Below, piece after piece: positions 45,327 through 54,098 of a stretch of DNA of 64,000 nt (the stretch's first letter is position 1; the number at the start of each line of letters is the position of its first letter). The DNA comes from Ostreiculturibacter nitratireducens (GTDB lineage Bacteria > Pseudomonadota > Alphaproteobacteria > Rhodobacterales > Rhodobacteraceae). The notes under the pieces are model-generated. The model had not been told where the DNA came from, made no database searches, and worked only from the letters and a program-made list of their open reading frames with translations. The position numbers were made by a program, and so were the translations under genes. The DNA lies in the NCBI RefSeq assembly GCF_032670585.1, contig NZ_JAVQHL010000002.1:434001-498000 (forward strand). The letters are read 5' to 3'.

Positions 45327-46399
45327 GCCTGGCCGTCATACTCGCCGCGCCGGCCGCCGCCGAGACGCTGCGAATCGCCACATACAACACTGGCCTGTCC
45401 CGCCGCGGCCCCGGCCTGCTTCTGCGCGACATCCTTGAAGGGCGCGACGCCCAGGCCGAGGCCGTTGCCGAGGTCATCGCCGCCGCGCACCCGGACGTCC
45501 TCCTGCTTACCGGCATCGACTACGATCTCGGCCTAGCGGCGCTTTCCGCGCTTGCTGACCGCGTCGCCGCGAACGGGGGCGACTACCCACATCGTTTCGC
45601 GTTCCGCCCGAACACCGGGATGACGACCGACCTTGATCTTGACGGGGACGGGCGTCTGCGAGGCCCGGGCGACTCGCAGGGTTTCGGCGCGTTCGCGGGC
45701 GAGGGCGGCATGGCCGTTCTATCCCGCCTGCCCATCGACGCGGCAGCGGCACGGGACTTTTCGGACTTTCTCTGGCGCGATCTTCCGGGGGCGCTCATCG
45801 ACGGCGCAGGGCTTTCGCCCGAGGCCGAGGCGATCCAGCGCCTGTCCACCACCGGCCATTGGGATATCCCCGTGATCCTGCCCACGGGCGATCGGCTGTC
45901 GCTTCTTGCCTATTACGCCACGCCCCCGGTCTTCGACGGACCGGAAGACCGGAACGGCCGGCGGAACCACGATGAAACGGCCTTCTGGTCGCGTTTCCTC
46001 GATGGCGATCTGCCATTCGCGCCAACTTCGGGGGTCTTCGTCATCCTCGGAGACGCGAATCTGGACCCAATGGATGGCGAGGGGAGGCCAGAGGCAATCG
46101 CGGCGCTTCTTTCGGACCCCCGCCTCCGGCACCCTGCGCCCCTCAGCCGGGGCGGGGCGGCGGCGGCGCTTCAGGGCGGCCCGAATGCCCGACAGAAGGG
46201 GGATCCCGCCCTCGACACCGCGGACTGGGACGAGACGCGTGGCATCGGCAACATGCGTGTGGACTACGTTCTCCCGTCGGCTGACCTCGACATAACGGGT
46301 TCCGGCGTCTGGTGGCCAGCTCCGGGCGAGGACGGCGCCGAGGCCGCCGAAGCGGCCTCGCGCCACCGCCTTGTCTGGGTAGACGTGGAGCTTCCCTAG
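45203..46399 (+). CDS. Exported endonuclease/exonuclease/phosphatase-family protein
   Basis: A secreted EEP-fold (DNase I-like) phosphodiesterase. LRIATYNTGL, DVLLLTGIDYD, GEGGMAVLSRLPI, VILGDANLDPMDG and MRVDYVLPSADL with a final ASRHRLVWVDVEL give the usual Asn, Glu/Asp, Asp and His positions; the Glu that normally follows N-x-N is Asp in GIDYD. A signal sequence LSLAVILAAPAAA precedes ETLRIATYN. The start is uncertain: the only in-frame ATG (45203) overlaps the upstream gene by 124 bp, while a CTG at 45323 overlapping its TGA would be an unusual coupled start. It ends convergently, sharing CTAG with the next gene. Confidence 0.78.
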   Translation: MGIPSGQPFHARHRDGPGRRHDRGAPPDEQRPRRGRFAAGLSLAVILAAPAAAETLRIATYNTGLSRRGPGLLLRDILEGRDAQAEAVAEVIAAAHPDVLLLTGIDYDLGLAALSALADRVAANGGDYPHRFAFRPNTGMTTDLDLDGDGRLRGPGDSQGFGAFAGEGGMAVLSRLPIDAAAARDFSDFLWRDLPGALIDGAGLSPEAEAIQRLSTTGHWDIPVILPTGDRLSLLAYYATPPVFDGPEDRNGRRNHDETAFWSRFLDGDLPFAPTSGVFVILGDANLDPMDGEGRPEAIAALLSDPRLRHPAPLSRGGAAAALQGGPNARQKGDPALDTADWDETRGIGNMRVDYVLPSADLDITGSGVWWPAPGEDGAEAAEAASRHRLVWVDVELP

Positions 46400-47277
46400 C
46401 CGCGCTTGGCCGCCTGAACAGGCGGATGCGCGGCGATAACCTCTTCAAGCGGGGTGTGCCGGAAGTCCGGCAGCAGCCGTGCGAACGTTTCTCCCGAAAG
46501 CTCGTGGGGCGTCTCGTAGAGGTAGCGCATTTCCATCAGTTCCCGCGCCAGTTCCCAGAATGGCGATGCGAGCCGCATGAGCCACCACGGAAACCGCGAC
46601 AGGCGCATCGACCGCCCTGTCTCGGCCTCCACCAGCCGTTTCAGGTCGAGCGTGCTGAAGGCGAAGCCGGGAAAGGGGATGTCGGCGAAAGCGGGCAGGT
46701 CCGCCCTCCTCTCCGCAAGTGCGACCGCCGCCCGCGTCATGTCCGGGAGATAGGCGTAGGCACGACCCACGTCGGGCGGCCCGAAGGCGGTGATCTTGCC
46801 TTTCGGAACGCCCTTCAGGACGAGCATGTTGAGGAAGGACTTCTCCGAGGCCGGGTCAATGAAATCGCCGCCGCGCAGAAGGATCACCCGCACACCTTCC
46901 CCGGTCGCCGCGCGATAGGCCGCTTCCATCTCCGACCGGATCCTGCCCTTCCGCGCCACGGGGCGCTGCGGCGTCTCGGGCCCCCAGGGGCCGGGTTCCC
47001 GACCGTATACATAGACGTTGCCGGGAACCAGGACCGTGGCGCCGGAGGCTTTGGCCGCAGCGATCACATCGGCAGTGATGGCGGGGATCAGCCGCGCCCA
47101 GTCGTGGTAGTTCGGCGGATTGAGCGCGTTCACGATCAGATCCGCTCCCTTCGCCGCAGCCGCCATGTCGGTTCCGCGCCGCCAGCGCCGAACCTGCCAG
47201 CCAGCCGTCGCGAATTCCTGCGCCGCATTGCTTCCGAAATGTCCCGAGGCGCCCAGGACCAGAACCGTTCCCGTCAT
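46396..47277 (-). CDS. NAD(P)-dependent epimerase/dehydratase-like protein
   Basis: A 293-residue extended short-chain dehydrogenase. The Rossmann motif is VLVLGASGHFGSNAAQEFATAGW. NVYVYGREPG replaces the usual Y-x-x-x-K surroundings, with a YVYGREP stretch seen in atypical SDR families, so catalytic activity is not assured. GRAYAYLPDMTRAAVALAE and the substrate domain follow. Members of this group are annotated as NAD-dependent epimerases of unknown substrate. It is divergent from a LysR regulator across 92 bp, the classical layout for a LysR target gene. Confidence 0.82.
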   Translation of the reverse strand: MTGTVLVLGASGHFGSNAAQEFATAGWQVRRWRRGTDMAAAAKGADLIVNALNPPNYHDWARLIPAITADVIAAAKASGATVLVPGNVYVYGREPGPWGPETPQRPVARKGRIRSEMEAAYRAATGEGVRVILLRGGDFIDPASEKSFLNMLVLKGVPKGKITAFGPPDVGRAYAYLPDMTRAAVALAERRADLPAFADIPFPGFAFSTLDLKRLVEAETGRSMRLSRFPWWLMRLASPFWELARELMEMRYLYETPHELSGETFARLLPDFRHTPLEEVIAAHPPVQAAKRG

Positions 47278-47369
47278 TCATGCCTCCATCAAGGTCTGTG
47301 CGAGAAAGATATCCATTCGCAGGTGACTGGAGAATTGCGAAAATCCAACGATATGGTATTCAAAAATGA

Positions 47370-48257
47370 ATGAGCGCAGATCCCGACTGGTCCCTTCTCC
47401 GTTCCTTCCTTGCCGTGGCCGAGGCCGGGTCGCTTTCCGCCGCCGCGCGCGCCACCGGCATCAGCCAGCCAAGCCTCGGCCGCCATATCCGCGAGCTTGA
47501 GGCGCAGTTTGGCGTGCCGCTCGTTACCCGTGCGGCCAGGGGCGTCGAGCTGACGGAGGCGGGGGCCGAGCTTCTTCCCGCCGCGCGAGAGATGCGCGAG
47601 GCGGCGGCGCGCGCCGCGCTCGCCGCCGCCGGACGATCGGAAACGCTGTCAGGCACCGTCCGTATCACCGCGAGCCGCATAGTCGCGCACTACGTCCTCC
47701 CCGACATGATCGCGGCATTGCGTGCCGAGGAGCCCGAGATCGAAATCGAACTGGTTCCTTCCGACGCCACCGAGAACCTCCTTTTCCGGGAAGCGGACAT
47801 CGCGCTGCGCATGTACCGGCCGACGCAGGAGGATCTGATCGCCGCCCACGTGGCGGACCTTCCGGTGGGCCTCTACGCCGCGAAGCGTTACCTCGACCGG
47901 AAGGGCAGGCCCGCGACGGTCGAAGACCTCCTCGCGCTCGATTTCGTGGGCTTCCTGACCTCGGACCTGATCCTGCGCACGATGCGGAGCCTCGGGGTCG
48001 AGCGGCGGCGCGAGGACTTCGGCGTCCGTTGCGACGACCAGATCGTCTACTGGAACCTCGTGCGCGCGGGGTGCGGGGTCGGGGGAATGCAGCGCCTGAT
48101 CGCGGACCCGGACCCCAAGCTTGAGCGTCTGCCGCTGATCGACCTTCCGCCGCTGCCGGTCTGGCTTACGGCCCCGGAGGCACTCAGGCGGACGCCGCGA
48201 ATCCGCCGGGTCTTCGATTTCCTGTCCCAGGCCTTCAAATCCCTGCCCGCGCCTTGA
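47370..48257 (+). CDS. LysR-family transcriptional regulator
   Basis: A 295-residue LysR regulator. The N-terminal winged helix is clear (WSLLRSFLAVAEAGSLSAAARATGISQPSLGRHIRELEAQ), followed by the effector domain with LSGTVRITASRIVAHYVLPDMIAAL and a second half rich in Leu. It is divergent from the SDR gene at 46396-47277, which it probably controls through the 92-bp AT-rich gap (TATGGTATTCAAAAATG is part of it). A 12-bp palindrome CCCCGCGCGGGG lies a few bases after its stop, before leuB. The inducer is unknown. Confidence 0.9.
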   Translation: MSADPDWSLLRSFLAVAEAGSLSAAARATGISQPSLGRHIRELEAQFGVPLVTRAARGVELTEAGAELLPAAREMREAAARAALAAAGRSETLSGTVRITASRIVAHYVLPDMIAALRAEEPEIEIELVPSDATENLLFREADIALRMYRPTQEDLIAAHVADLPVGLYAAKRYLDRKGRPATVEDLLALDFVGFLTSDLILRTMRSLGVERRREDFGVRCDDQIVYWNLVRAGCGVGGMQRLIADPDPKLERLPLIDLPPLPVWLTAPEALRRTPRIRRVFDFLSQAFKSLPAP

Positions 48258-48312
48258 CCCCGCGCGGGGCCTCGGCTAGGCGGGCTGGAACCCATTCCGA
48301 AGGAGATTTCCC

Positions 48313-49422
48313 TTGGCTATCCCCTCTCTTCTCATCCTTCCCGGCGACGGCATCGGCCCCGAAGTCATGGCCGAGGTGCGCAAGGTCATCGACTGGTTCG
48401 GCGCGAAGCGCGGGCTGAGGTTCAACGTCTCCGAGGACCTCGTGGGCGGCGCGGCCTATGACGCGCACGGCACGCCGCTGACCGACGAGACGATGGCGAA
48501 GGCCCAGTCGGTCGACGCCGTGCTGCTCGGCGCCGTGGGCGGCCCGAAATACGACAACCTCGACTTCTCGGTGAAGCCGGAACGCGGCCTCCTGCGGCTC
48601 CGCAAGGAGATGGACCTCTACGCGAACCTCCGCCCGGCGCAGTGCTTCGACGCGCTCGCGGACTTCTCCTCGCTGAAGAAGGAGGTCGTTGCGGGCCTCG
48701 ACATCATGATCGTCCGCGAACTGACCTCGGGCGTCTATTTCGGCGAACCGCGCGGCATCTTCCCCGACAACGAGGGCGGCCGCATCGGCATCAACACCCA
48801 ACGCTACACGACTGAAGAGATCCGCCGCGTCGCGCGGTCGGCCTTCGAGCTCGCCCGCCGCCGGAACAACAAGGTCTGCTCGATGGAGAAGGCCAACGTG
48901 ATGGAATCGGGCATCCTCTGGCGCGAGGAAGTGCAGTGGGTGCACGACAACGAGTATCCGGATGTCGAGCTGTCGCACATGTATGCCGACGCGGGCGCGA
49001 TGCAGCTGACGCGCTGGCCCAAGCAGTTCGACGTGATCGTCACCGACAACCTCTTCGGCGACCTCCTGTCCGACCTCGCGGCGATGCTGACGGGCTCGCT
49101 CGGGATGCTGCCCTCGGCATCGCTCGGCGCGCCGATGGAGAATGGCCGGCCGAAGGCTCTCTACGAGCCCGTGCACGGTTCGGCCCCCGACATCGCGGGG
49201 CAGGGCAAGGCAAACCCGATCGCCTGCATCCTGTCGTTCGCGATGGCGCTGCGCTATTCCTTCGATCAGGGCGACGAGGCCACGCGGCTTGAGCAGGCGG
49301 TCGAGAAGGTGCTCGCCGATGGCGTCCGCACCGCCGACCTCATGGGCCCCGAAGGCGGCAAGCCCGTGTCGACCAGCGAGATGGGCGACTTCATCGTCAA
49401 GGCGCTGGACGCGAGTCTCTGA
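48313..49422 (+). CDS. leuB: 3-isopropylmalate dehydrogenase
   Basis: A 369-residue NAD-dependent dehydrogenase that oxidises and decarboxylates 3-isopropylmalate. It opens LLILPGDGIGPEVMAEV. LRLRKEMDLYANLRPAQ, ELTSGVYFGEPRG, DNLFGDLLSDLAAMLTGSLGMLPSASLG and YEPVHGSAPDIAGQGKANP are all diagnostic. The start is a TTG with AGGAG seven bases upstream. It is separated from leuCD by four unrelated genes, so it has its own promoter. A hairpin lies just after the stop. Confidence 0.98.
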   Translation: MAIPSLLILPGDGIGPEVMAEVRKVIDWFGAKRGLRFNVSEDLVGGAAYDAHGTPLTDETMAKAQSVDAVLLGAVGGPKYDNLDFSVKPERGLLRLRKEMDLYANLRPAQCFDALADFSSLKKEVVAGLDIMIVRELTSGVYFGEPRGIFPDNEGGRIGINTQRYTTEEIRRVARSAFELARRRNNKVCSMEKANVMESGILWREEVQWVHDNEYPDVELSHMYADAGAMQLTRWPKQFDVIVTDNLFGDLLSDLAAMLTGSLGMLPSASLGAPMENGRPKALYEPVHGSAPDIAGQGKANPIACILSFAMALRYSFDQGDEATRLEQAVEKVLADGVRTADLMGPEGGKPVSTSEMGDFIVKALDASL

Positions 49423-49427
49423 CACTT

Positions 49428-49450
49428 CGACCGGGGCGCGCCCCCGGTCG
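49428..49450 (+). other. Perfect hairpin after leuB, no U tract
   Basis: CGACCGGGG at 49428-49436 pairs with CCCCGGTCG at 49442-49450 over a five-base loop, six bases after the leuB stop. There is no T run, so it may stabilise the mRNA end or assist termination rather than be a canonical terminator. Confidence 0.5.
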
Positions 49451-49576
49451 CGAAACCTGCGAAGGTCGGAGACGGGGCCCGGCCGGCCCGCTTCGGCCTT
49501 TCATTTGCGGGCCGAAAAAGGCATAGGTGGGGGAGCCTGAAAGGCCCGCTCATCAGACACATGGGTTGCTCCTGGC

Positions 49577-50554
49577 ATGGCCGAAATCGTCAGATCCAAC
49601 GTCAAGGGCGCGCTGCTGGCGCTGGTCTGCTTCGGCATCTACGCGACCCATGACGTCGTCGTGAAATGGCTGGGCGCGACATATTCCCCGGTCCAGGTCC
49701 TGTTTTTCAGCGTCACGCTGGGGTTCCCGATCGTCACCGTCATGCTCATGACCGACCGGGAGATGGACAACCTCCGTCCGAGGCACCCCTGGTGGACGGC
49801 GCTGCGCACGCTCTGCACTACCCTGACGGGCGTTTCGGCCTTCTACGCCTTTTCCGTTCTGCCCCTGACGCAGACCTACGCGATCCTCTTCGCCTCGCCC
49901 CTTCTCATCACGATCCTCGCGATTCCGATCCTGGGAGAGACGGTGCGGTTCCGGCGCTGGGCGGCGGTGATCGTCGGGTTGATCGGGGTCCTGATCGTGC
50001 TCAGGCCCGGCCAGGCGGAGCTTTCGCTTGGCCATCTGGCGGCGGTGGCCGCCGCCATCTGCGGCGCGACGGCGTCCGTCATCGTGCGCAAGATCGGCCA
50101 GAACGAGCGTTCCGCCGTCCTCCTTCTCTACCCGATGGTGGCGAACTTCGTGGTCATGGGAGCCGCGCTGCCATTCTACTACGAACCGATGCCGGGCCTG
50201 CACCTGGGGGGCTTCGCCCTGATCGCGGCGCTGGGCTTCATCGGATCGATGCTCATCATCGCCGCCTACCGCACGGGCGAGGCGGTGGTGGTCGCCCCGA
50301 TGCAGTATTCCCAGATCCTCTGGGCCTCGGCCTACGGCTACTTCCTCTTCGACGAGAAGCCCGATGGCGCCACGGCCATCGGCGCGGCGGTCATCATCGC
50401 CTCGGGCATCTACATCGTGGTCCGCGAGGGCCGAGTGAAGGTTTCCGAATACCGGCCCGTGCTCAGAACCAGGGGGCGCGGCGAGGTGGGGACCGCCCCA
50501 AGGTCCTCGATTCTCGAAAGGTTGCGGTTCCAGGCAACGGGCGCCGGACGTTGA
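49577..50554 (+). CDS. EamA/DMT-family transporter
   Basis: A 325-residue drug/metabolite transporter with two five-helix EamA repeats: the first about residues 8-140 (ALLALVCFGIYATHDVVVKWLG), the second about 150-285 (LGHLAAVAAAICGATASVIVRKIG). The APMQYSQILWASAYGYFLFDEKPDGATAIGAAVIIASG block is typical of RhaT/YdcZ-like amino acid or metabolite exporters. A hydrophilic 40-residue tail closes the protein. The substrate is unknown. It stands alone before the tRNA gene. Confidence 0.9.
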   Translation: MAEIVRSNVKGALLALVCFGIYATHDVVVKWLGATYSPVQVLFFSVTLGFPIVTVMLMTDREMDNLRPRHPWWTALRTLCTTLTGVSAFYAFSVLPLTQTYAILFASPLLITILAIPILGETVRFRRWAAVIVGLIGVLIVLRPGQAELSLGHLAAVAAAICGATASVIVRKIGQNERSAVLLLYPMVANFVVMGAALPFYYEPMPGLHLGGFALIAALGFIGSMLIIAAYRTGEAVVVAPMQYSQILWASAYGYFLFDEKPDGATAIGAAVIIASGIYIVVREGRVKVSEYRPVLRTRGRGEVGTAPRSSILERLRFQATGAGR

Positions 50555-50617
50555 TGACGGACCGCGCAAGTCCCTCTTGCCAATCCCCCCGCGAATCTGT
50601 AACCCCCGGCCCACGGT

Positions 50618-50694
50618 CGGAGCGTAGCGCAGCCTGGTAGCGCACCTGCTTCGGGAGCAGGGGGTCGGAGGTTCGAATCCTCTCGCTCCGACCA
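50618..50694 (+). tRNA. tRNA-Pro (anticodon CGG)
   Basis: A 77-base cloverleaf: acceptor stem CGGAGCG/CGCTCCG fully paired, discriminator A and encoded CCA. The anticodon stem CCTGC/GCAGG closes the loop TTCGGGA with anticodon CGG, and the T loop is GGTTCGAATCC. There is no sign of an integrated element at its 3' end; an MFS gene follows 84 bp later. Confidence 0.98.
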
Positions 50695-50778
50695 ATTCCC
50701 CCCCACGGAACATTCGAAGCCCCGCTTGCGCCTCCCGCGCAACCCGTGCACCTTGCTGCGCGGGGCAGAGGGCAGGAC

Positions 50779-51966
50779 ATGAAGACAGGGATAGCGTTTC
50801 TCGTGGCGGGCTACGTGCTCAGCCAGTTCTACCGGGCGTTCCTCGCAGTTCTGACTCCCGTTCTCGGCGCCGAGATAGGCGCCGGACCCGAAGCCCTGGC
50901 CCGTGCCTCGGGCCTCTGGTTCCTCGCCTTCGCGCTGATGCAGATTCCGGTCGGCGCCGCGCTCGACCGCATCGGCCCGCGGCGGACGGCTTCGGTCCTG
51001 CTGGCGATCGGCGGCGCGGGCGGCGCCACGATCTTCGCGCTGGCCGAGGGCCCGCTCGCCGTGCAGGCGGCGATGGTGCTGATCGGGATCGGCTGTTCGC
51101 CGGTCCTCATGGCCTCCTACGTCATCTTCGCGCGCATGTTCCGCCCGGCGGTCTTCGGCACGCTCGCCGGAGCGATGATCGGGGCCGGCTCGCTCGGCAA
51201 CATCCTCGGCGCGGCACCCCTGGCATGGACGGTCGAGGCCGTGGGCTGGAGGGAGACGCTGTTCGGCTTGGCGGGCGTGACGCTCGTCGTCGCGCTCGCG
51301 CTTTACCGCTTCGTCCAGGACCCGCCGCCCGTCGTCCTGACCGGGGAGGAAACCAAGGCCACGCTTCTCGACCTCCTGAAAGTTCCGGGGCTCTGGGCGA
51401 TCCTGCCGCTCATGGCCGTCAGCTACGCGCCTGCCGCCGCCCTTCGCGGCCTCTGGTCCGGCCCCTATGCCGAGCGGGTCTTCGGCGCGGACGTGACGGT
51501 CATCGGCACGGTGACGCTGGCGATGGGCCTCGCCATGGTCGCGGGGAACTTCGCCTACGGCCCCCTCGACCGGGTCTTCGGCACGCGGAAGTGGGTCGTC
51601 TTCTGGGGCAACACCCTCGCCGCGACATGCCTGGCCGGCCTCTGGCTGTTCCCCGCCTCCGGCCTCGGGACGGCCACGGCGCTGCTTGCAGGGGTTGCGA
51701 TCTTCGGGTCTTCCTTCCCGATGATAATGGCGCATGCCCGCGGTTTCTTCCCGGCGCAACTGGTCGGGCGCGGCGTGACCTTCCTGAACATGTTCGGGAT
51801 CGGCGGGGCGGGGATCATGCAATTCGCCTCGGGCAGGGTCTACAACGCGGCGGCTGTCGGCGCGGCCACGCCGGAGGCGCCCTTCGCGCTCCTGTTCCTC
51901 TTCTTCCTCGTGCCGCTGATCCTCGGGCTCGCGCTCTACCTCTTCAGCCGGGACGCGCCGCACTAG
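50779..51966 (+). CDS. MFS transporter
   Basis: A 395-residue major facilitator with twelve hydrophobic segments. The first-half loop GAALDRIGPRRTASVLLAIGG is the conserved loop 2-3 motif (G-x-x-x-D-R-x-G-R-R). The second half repeats it weakly (YGPLDRVFGTRKWVVF). No binding-protein or pathway partner is adjacent, so the substrate is unknown. The ATG at 50779 was chosen over an extension at 50746; GGCAGGAC precedes it. It begins 84 bp after tRNA-Pro. Confidence 0.9.
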   Translation: MKTGIAFLVAGYVLSQFYRAFLAVLTPVLGAEIGAGPEALARASGLWFLAFALMQIPVGAALDRIGPRRTASVLLAIGGAGGATIFALAEGPLAVQAAMVLIGIGCSPVLMASYVIFARMFRPAVFGTLAGAMIGAGSLGNILGAAPLAWTVEAVGWRETLFGLAGVTLVVALALYRFVQDPPPVVLTGEETKATLLDLLKVPGLWAILPLMAVSYAPAAALRGLWSGPYAERVFGADVTVIGTVTLAMGLAMVAGNFAYGPLDRVFGTRKWVVFWGNTLAATCLAGLWLFPASGLGTATALLAGVAIFGSSFPMIMAHARGFFPAQLVGRGVTFLNMFGIGGAGIMQFASGRVYNAAAVGAATPEAPFALLFLFFLVPLILGLALYLFSRDAPH

Positions 51967-52011
51967 CCTTGTCCCGCCCCTTGGGCTAACCATCGGGCCG
52001 AAGGAGACAGC

Positions 52012-52077
52012 ATGGCACCCGATCTCTGCATGAGCGCGCTCGACCCGAAGCGGCGTCCGGTGAGGGGCGGCAGTTGA
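52012..52077 (+). CDS. Mini-ORF coupled to the GT29 gene
   Basis: A 21-codon frame (MAPDLCMSALDPKRRPVRGGS) with a strong AAGGAG seven bases before its ATG. Its TGA overlaps the TTG start of the sialyltransferase-like gene as TTGA. The arrangement fits a translated leader that delivers ribosomes to the weak TTG. It could also be the relic of a displaced gene. No peptide function is proposed. Confidence 0.5.
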   Translation: MAPDLCMSALDPKRRPVRGGS

Positions 52078-52694
52078 ACCGGCTCGGATTCCTCGTGGCG
52101 CGGACGCTCCGGCGGGAGGCGCCGCTTGAAACACTGTCCGTGCCCGCCGCCGACCTGATGGCGGAGCTTTCCGGCAAGCGCGTGGCTCTAGTGGGCAATG
52201 CGCGGTCGCTGGCCGAGCGCGCCGAGGGCGCGGAGATCGACGCGGCCGACCTCGTGATCCGCATCAACCGCGCGCCGATGCCAAGCGCCGCCTCGCATGG
52301 AACGCGGACAGACTGGCTGGCGCTCGCGACGTCGATCGGGGAGGACGACCTTGGCCGCATCGACCCTGCGCGCATTCTCTGGATGTCGCACAAGCGAAAG
52401 AGGCTGAGCTGGTCCGTGGCGACCTCGCCCGGTTTCTACCTGCATCCCTTGTCCGAGTTTGCCGCATTGCGCGACCGGATGGGTGCGCCGCCGACCACGG
52501 GGGCGATGATGATCGACCTTTTGGCGCGAAGCGACCTCGCGGCGTTGCGCCTGCACGGCTTCGACTTCTTTGCCTCGCTCTCGCTCACCGGATCACGCCG
52601 CGCCGATCAGGTGCCGCATGATTTCGCCGCCGAGAAGGCGTTCGTCGAGCGGCTCATGAGCGAGGATTCCCGCGTCACTCAGGCCGGGGCGTGA
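52074..52694 (+). CDS. GT29 sialyltransferase-like protein
   Basis: A 206-residue protein with the sialylmotifs of glycosyltransferase family 29. Motif L is RVALVGNARSLAERAEG, then IDAADLVIRINRAP and HGTRTDWLAL (residues 36-84). Motif S is PTTGAMMIDLL with LRLHGFDFF (140-166). The very-short motif H-x4-E is His182-Glu187. This set is known from animal and some bacterial CMP-sugar transferases. No CMP-sialate or Kdo genes are beside it, so donor and acceptor are open. The start is a TTG, coupled to the upstream mini-ORF. The N-terminal 30 residues are basic and lack a clear membrane anchor. Confidence 0.7.
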   Translation: MNRLGFLVARTLRREAPLETLSVPAADLMAELSGKRVALVGNARSLAERAEGAEIDAADLVIRINRAPMPSAASHGTRTDWLALATSIGEDDLGRIDPARILWMSHKRKRLSWSVATSPGFYLHPLSEFAALRDRMGAPPTTGAMMIDLLARSDLAALRLHGFDFFASLSLTGSRRADQVPHDFAAEKAFVERLMSEDSRVTQAGA

Positions 52695-52790
52695 GCGCCC
52701 GGAACCGGGAAGCGCCGCGACCATGTCGCATTCGGGGATGCGCGGGCCGGCATTCGCCGCGAGGCTTCGGGGAAACCGGAGAGGATCGCC

Positions 52791-53999
52791 ATGAAAAATC
52801 GCAACACGCCGCTCGGCCCGAACACCACCGCCATCCATGCCGGCGAGGCGCCGGACCCCGCGACTGGCGCCTCGGCGCCGCCCCTGCACATGTCCTCGAC
52901 CTTCGTCACCGACCAGGCGGCCGGCTTCTCTGCCCATGACCTCCGCGACAATGCCGGGTTTCTCTATGCCCGCTGGGGCAATCCCACCGTCGCGATGCTG
53001 GAGCGCAAGATCGCGGCACTCGAAGGCACCGAGGACTGCCTCTGCCTCGCCTCGGGCATGGCTGCGGCGACGGCGACCTTCCTGACGTTCCTTTCGGCTG
53101 GCGATCACGCGGTGGTCTCGGACGTCTCCTATGCCGGCGTCGCGGAGCTTGTGCGTGACACGCTGCCCCGGCTCGGGATCGCGGTGACGCTGGTCGACAT
53201 GTCGGACCTCGCCGCCGTGGCGGCGGCAATCCGGCCGGAGACGAAGCTCGTCCACACCGAAACGCCGGTGAACCCGATCGGGCGGCTCACAGACCTCGCG
53301 GCGGTGGCTCGGCTCGCCCACGCGGTGGGGGCGCTGCTCTCCTGCGACGCGACCTTCGCCTCGCCGCTCGGGCAGGACTGCCGGGGGCTCGGCGTCGACC
53401 TGATCATGCATTCGGTGACGAAGTATATCGGCGGTCATGGCGACGCGGTCGGCGGCGCGGTGGCGGGCAGTGCCGAACTCATCGCGAAGCTCAGGACCGA
53501 GGCGGCGATCCATCATGGCGGGATCCTCTCGCCCTTCAACGCCTGGCTGATCGCGCGGGGCATGGCGACGCTGCCCTTGCGGATGCAGGCGCATGAGCGG
53601 AACGCGCGCCGGATCGCGGAATGGCTCGAAACCCGGCCCTCGGTGACGCGGGTGATCCATCCCGGCCTCGACTCGCATCCGCAGGCCGAGCTCGCGCGGC
53701 GGCAGATGACCAACACGTCGGGCATGATCTCGTTCCAGGTCGGCGATGCGGCACGGGGCCGGGCGCTGGCGCAGGACTTCATCGACCGGCTGGAGATCAT
53801 CCATTACGCGGTTTCGCTCGGCCATCACCGCAGCCTCATCTTCTGGATGGAAACCGACAGCCTGATGGAAAGCTCCTTCCGGCTCGATGGCGCCGCGCGG
53901 GAGAGCTATCGCGCCTTCGCCGGCGACGGGGTGTTCCGGCTTTCGGTCGGGCTCGAGGATACCGAGGACCTGATCGCCGATCTCGCCCGGGTGCTGTGA
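52791..53999 (+). CDS. Trans-sulfuration family PLP enzyme
   Basis: A 402-residue Cys/Met-metabolism PLP enzyme (cystathionine gamma-synthase or lyase superfamily). YARWGNPTVAMLERKIAALEG, the PLP lysine Lys211 in MHSVTKYIGGHGD, and HPGL and FSLG-type (YAVSLGHHRSLI) ends are present. Tyr114 is kept (VSYAG), but residue 116 is Gly, not the Cys that marks methionine gamma-lyase, so that specificity is unlikely. Candidates are a cystathionine lyase or an O-acyl-homoserine sulfhydrylase. GAGAGG precedes the ATG. The 96-bp gap after GT29 shows no riboswitch I can recognise. Confidence 0.88.
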   Translation: MKNRNTPLGPNTTAIHAGEAPDPATGASAPPLHMSSTFVTDQAAGFSAHDLRDNAGFLYARWGNPTVAMLERKIAALEGTEDCLCLASGMAAATATFLTFLSAGDHAVVSDVSYAGVAELVRDTLPRLGIAVTLVDMSDLAAVAAAIRPETKLVHTETPVNPIGRLTDLAAVARLAHAVGALLSCDATFASPLGQDCRGLGVDLIMHSVTKYIGGHGDAVGGAVAGSAELIAKLRTEAAIHHGGILSPFNAWLIARGMATLPLRMQAHERNARRIAEWLETRPSVTRVIHPGLDSHPQAELARRQMTNTSGMISFQVGDAARGRALAQDFIDRLEIIHYAVSLGHHRSLIFWMETDSLMESSFRLDGAARESYRAFAGDGVFRLSVGLEDTEDLIADLARVL

Positions 54000-54098
54000 T
54001 CCCGCGGCCCTTTTTTCCACGCTGCGGCGCGGCGGGGCCTTTAACTGAGAGACGCGATCGGCTAAGGGGCCTCGTCCTTAACTTGAGGAGACCCCCAG

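Noticed and set aside
48261..48275. CCCCGCGCGGGG palindrome after the LysR gene
   Set aside because: Short GC palindromes are expected at this base composition, and no T tract follows.
52695..52790. SAM riboswitch before the trans-sulfuration gene
   Set aside because: Position would fit SAM-II, but I cannot find its conserved core or pseudoknot in these 96 bases.
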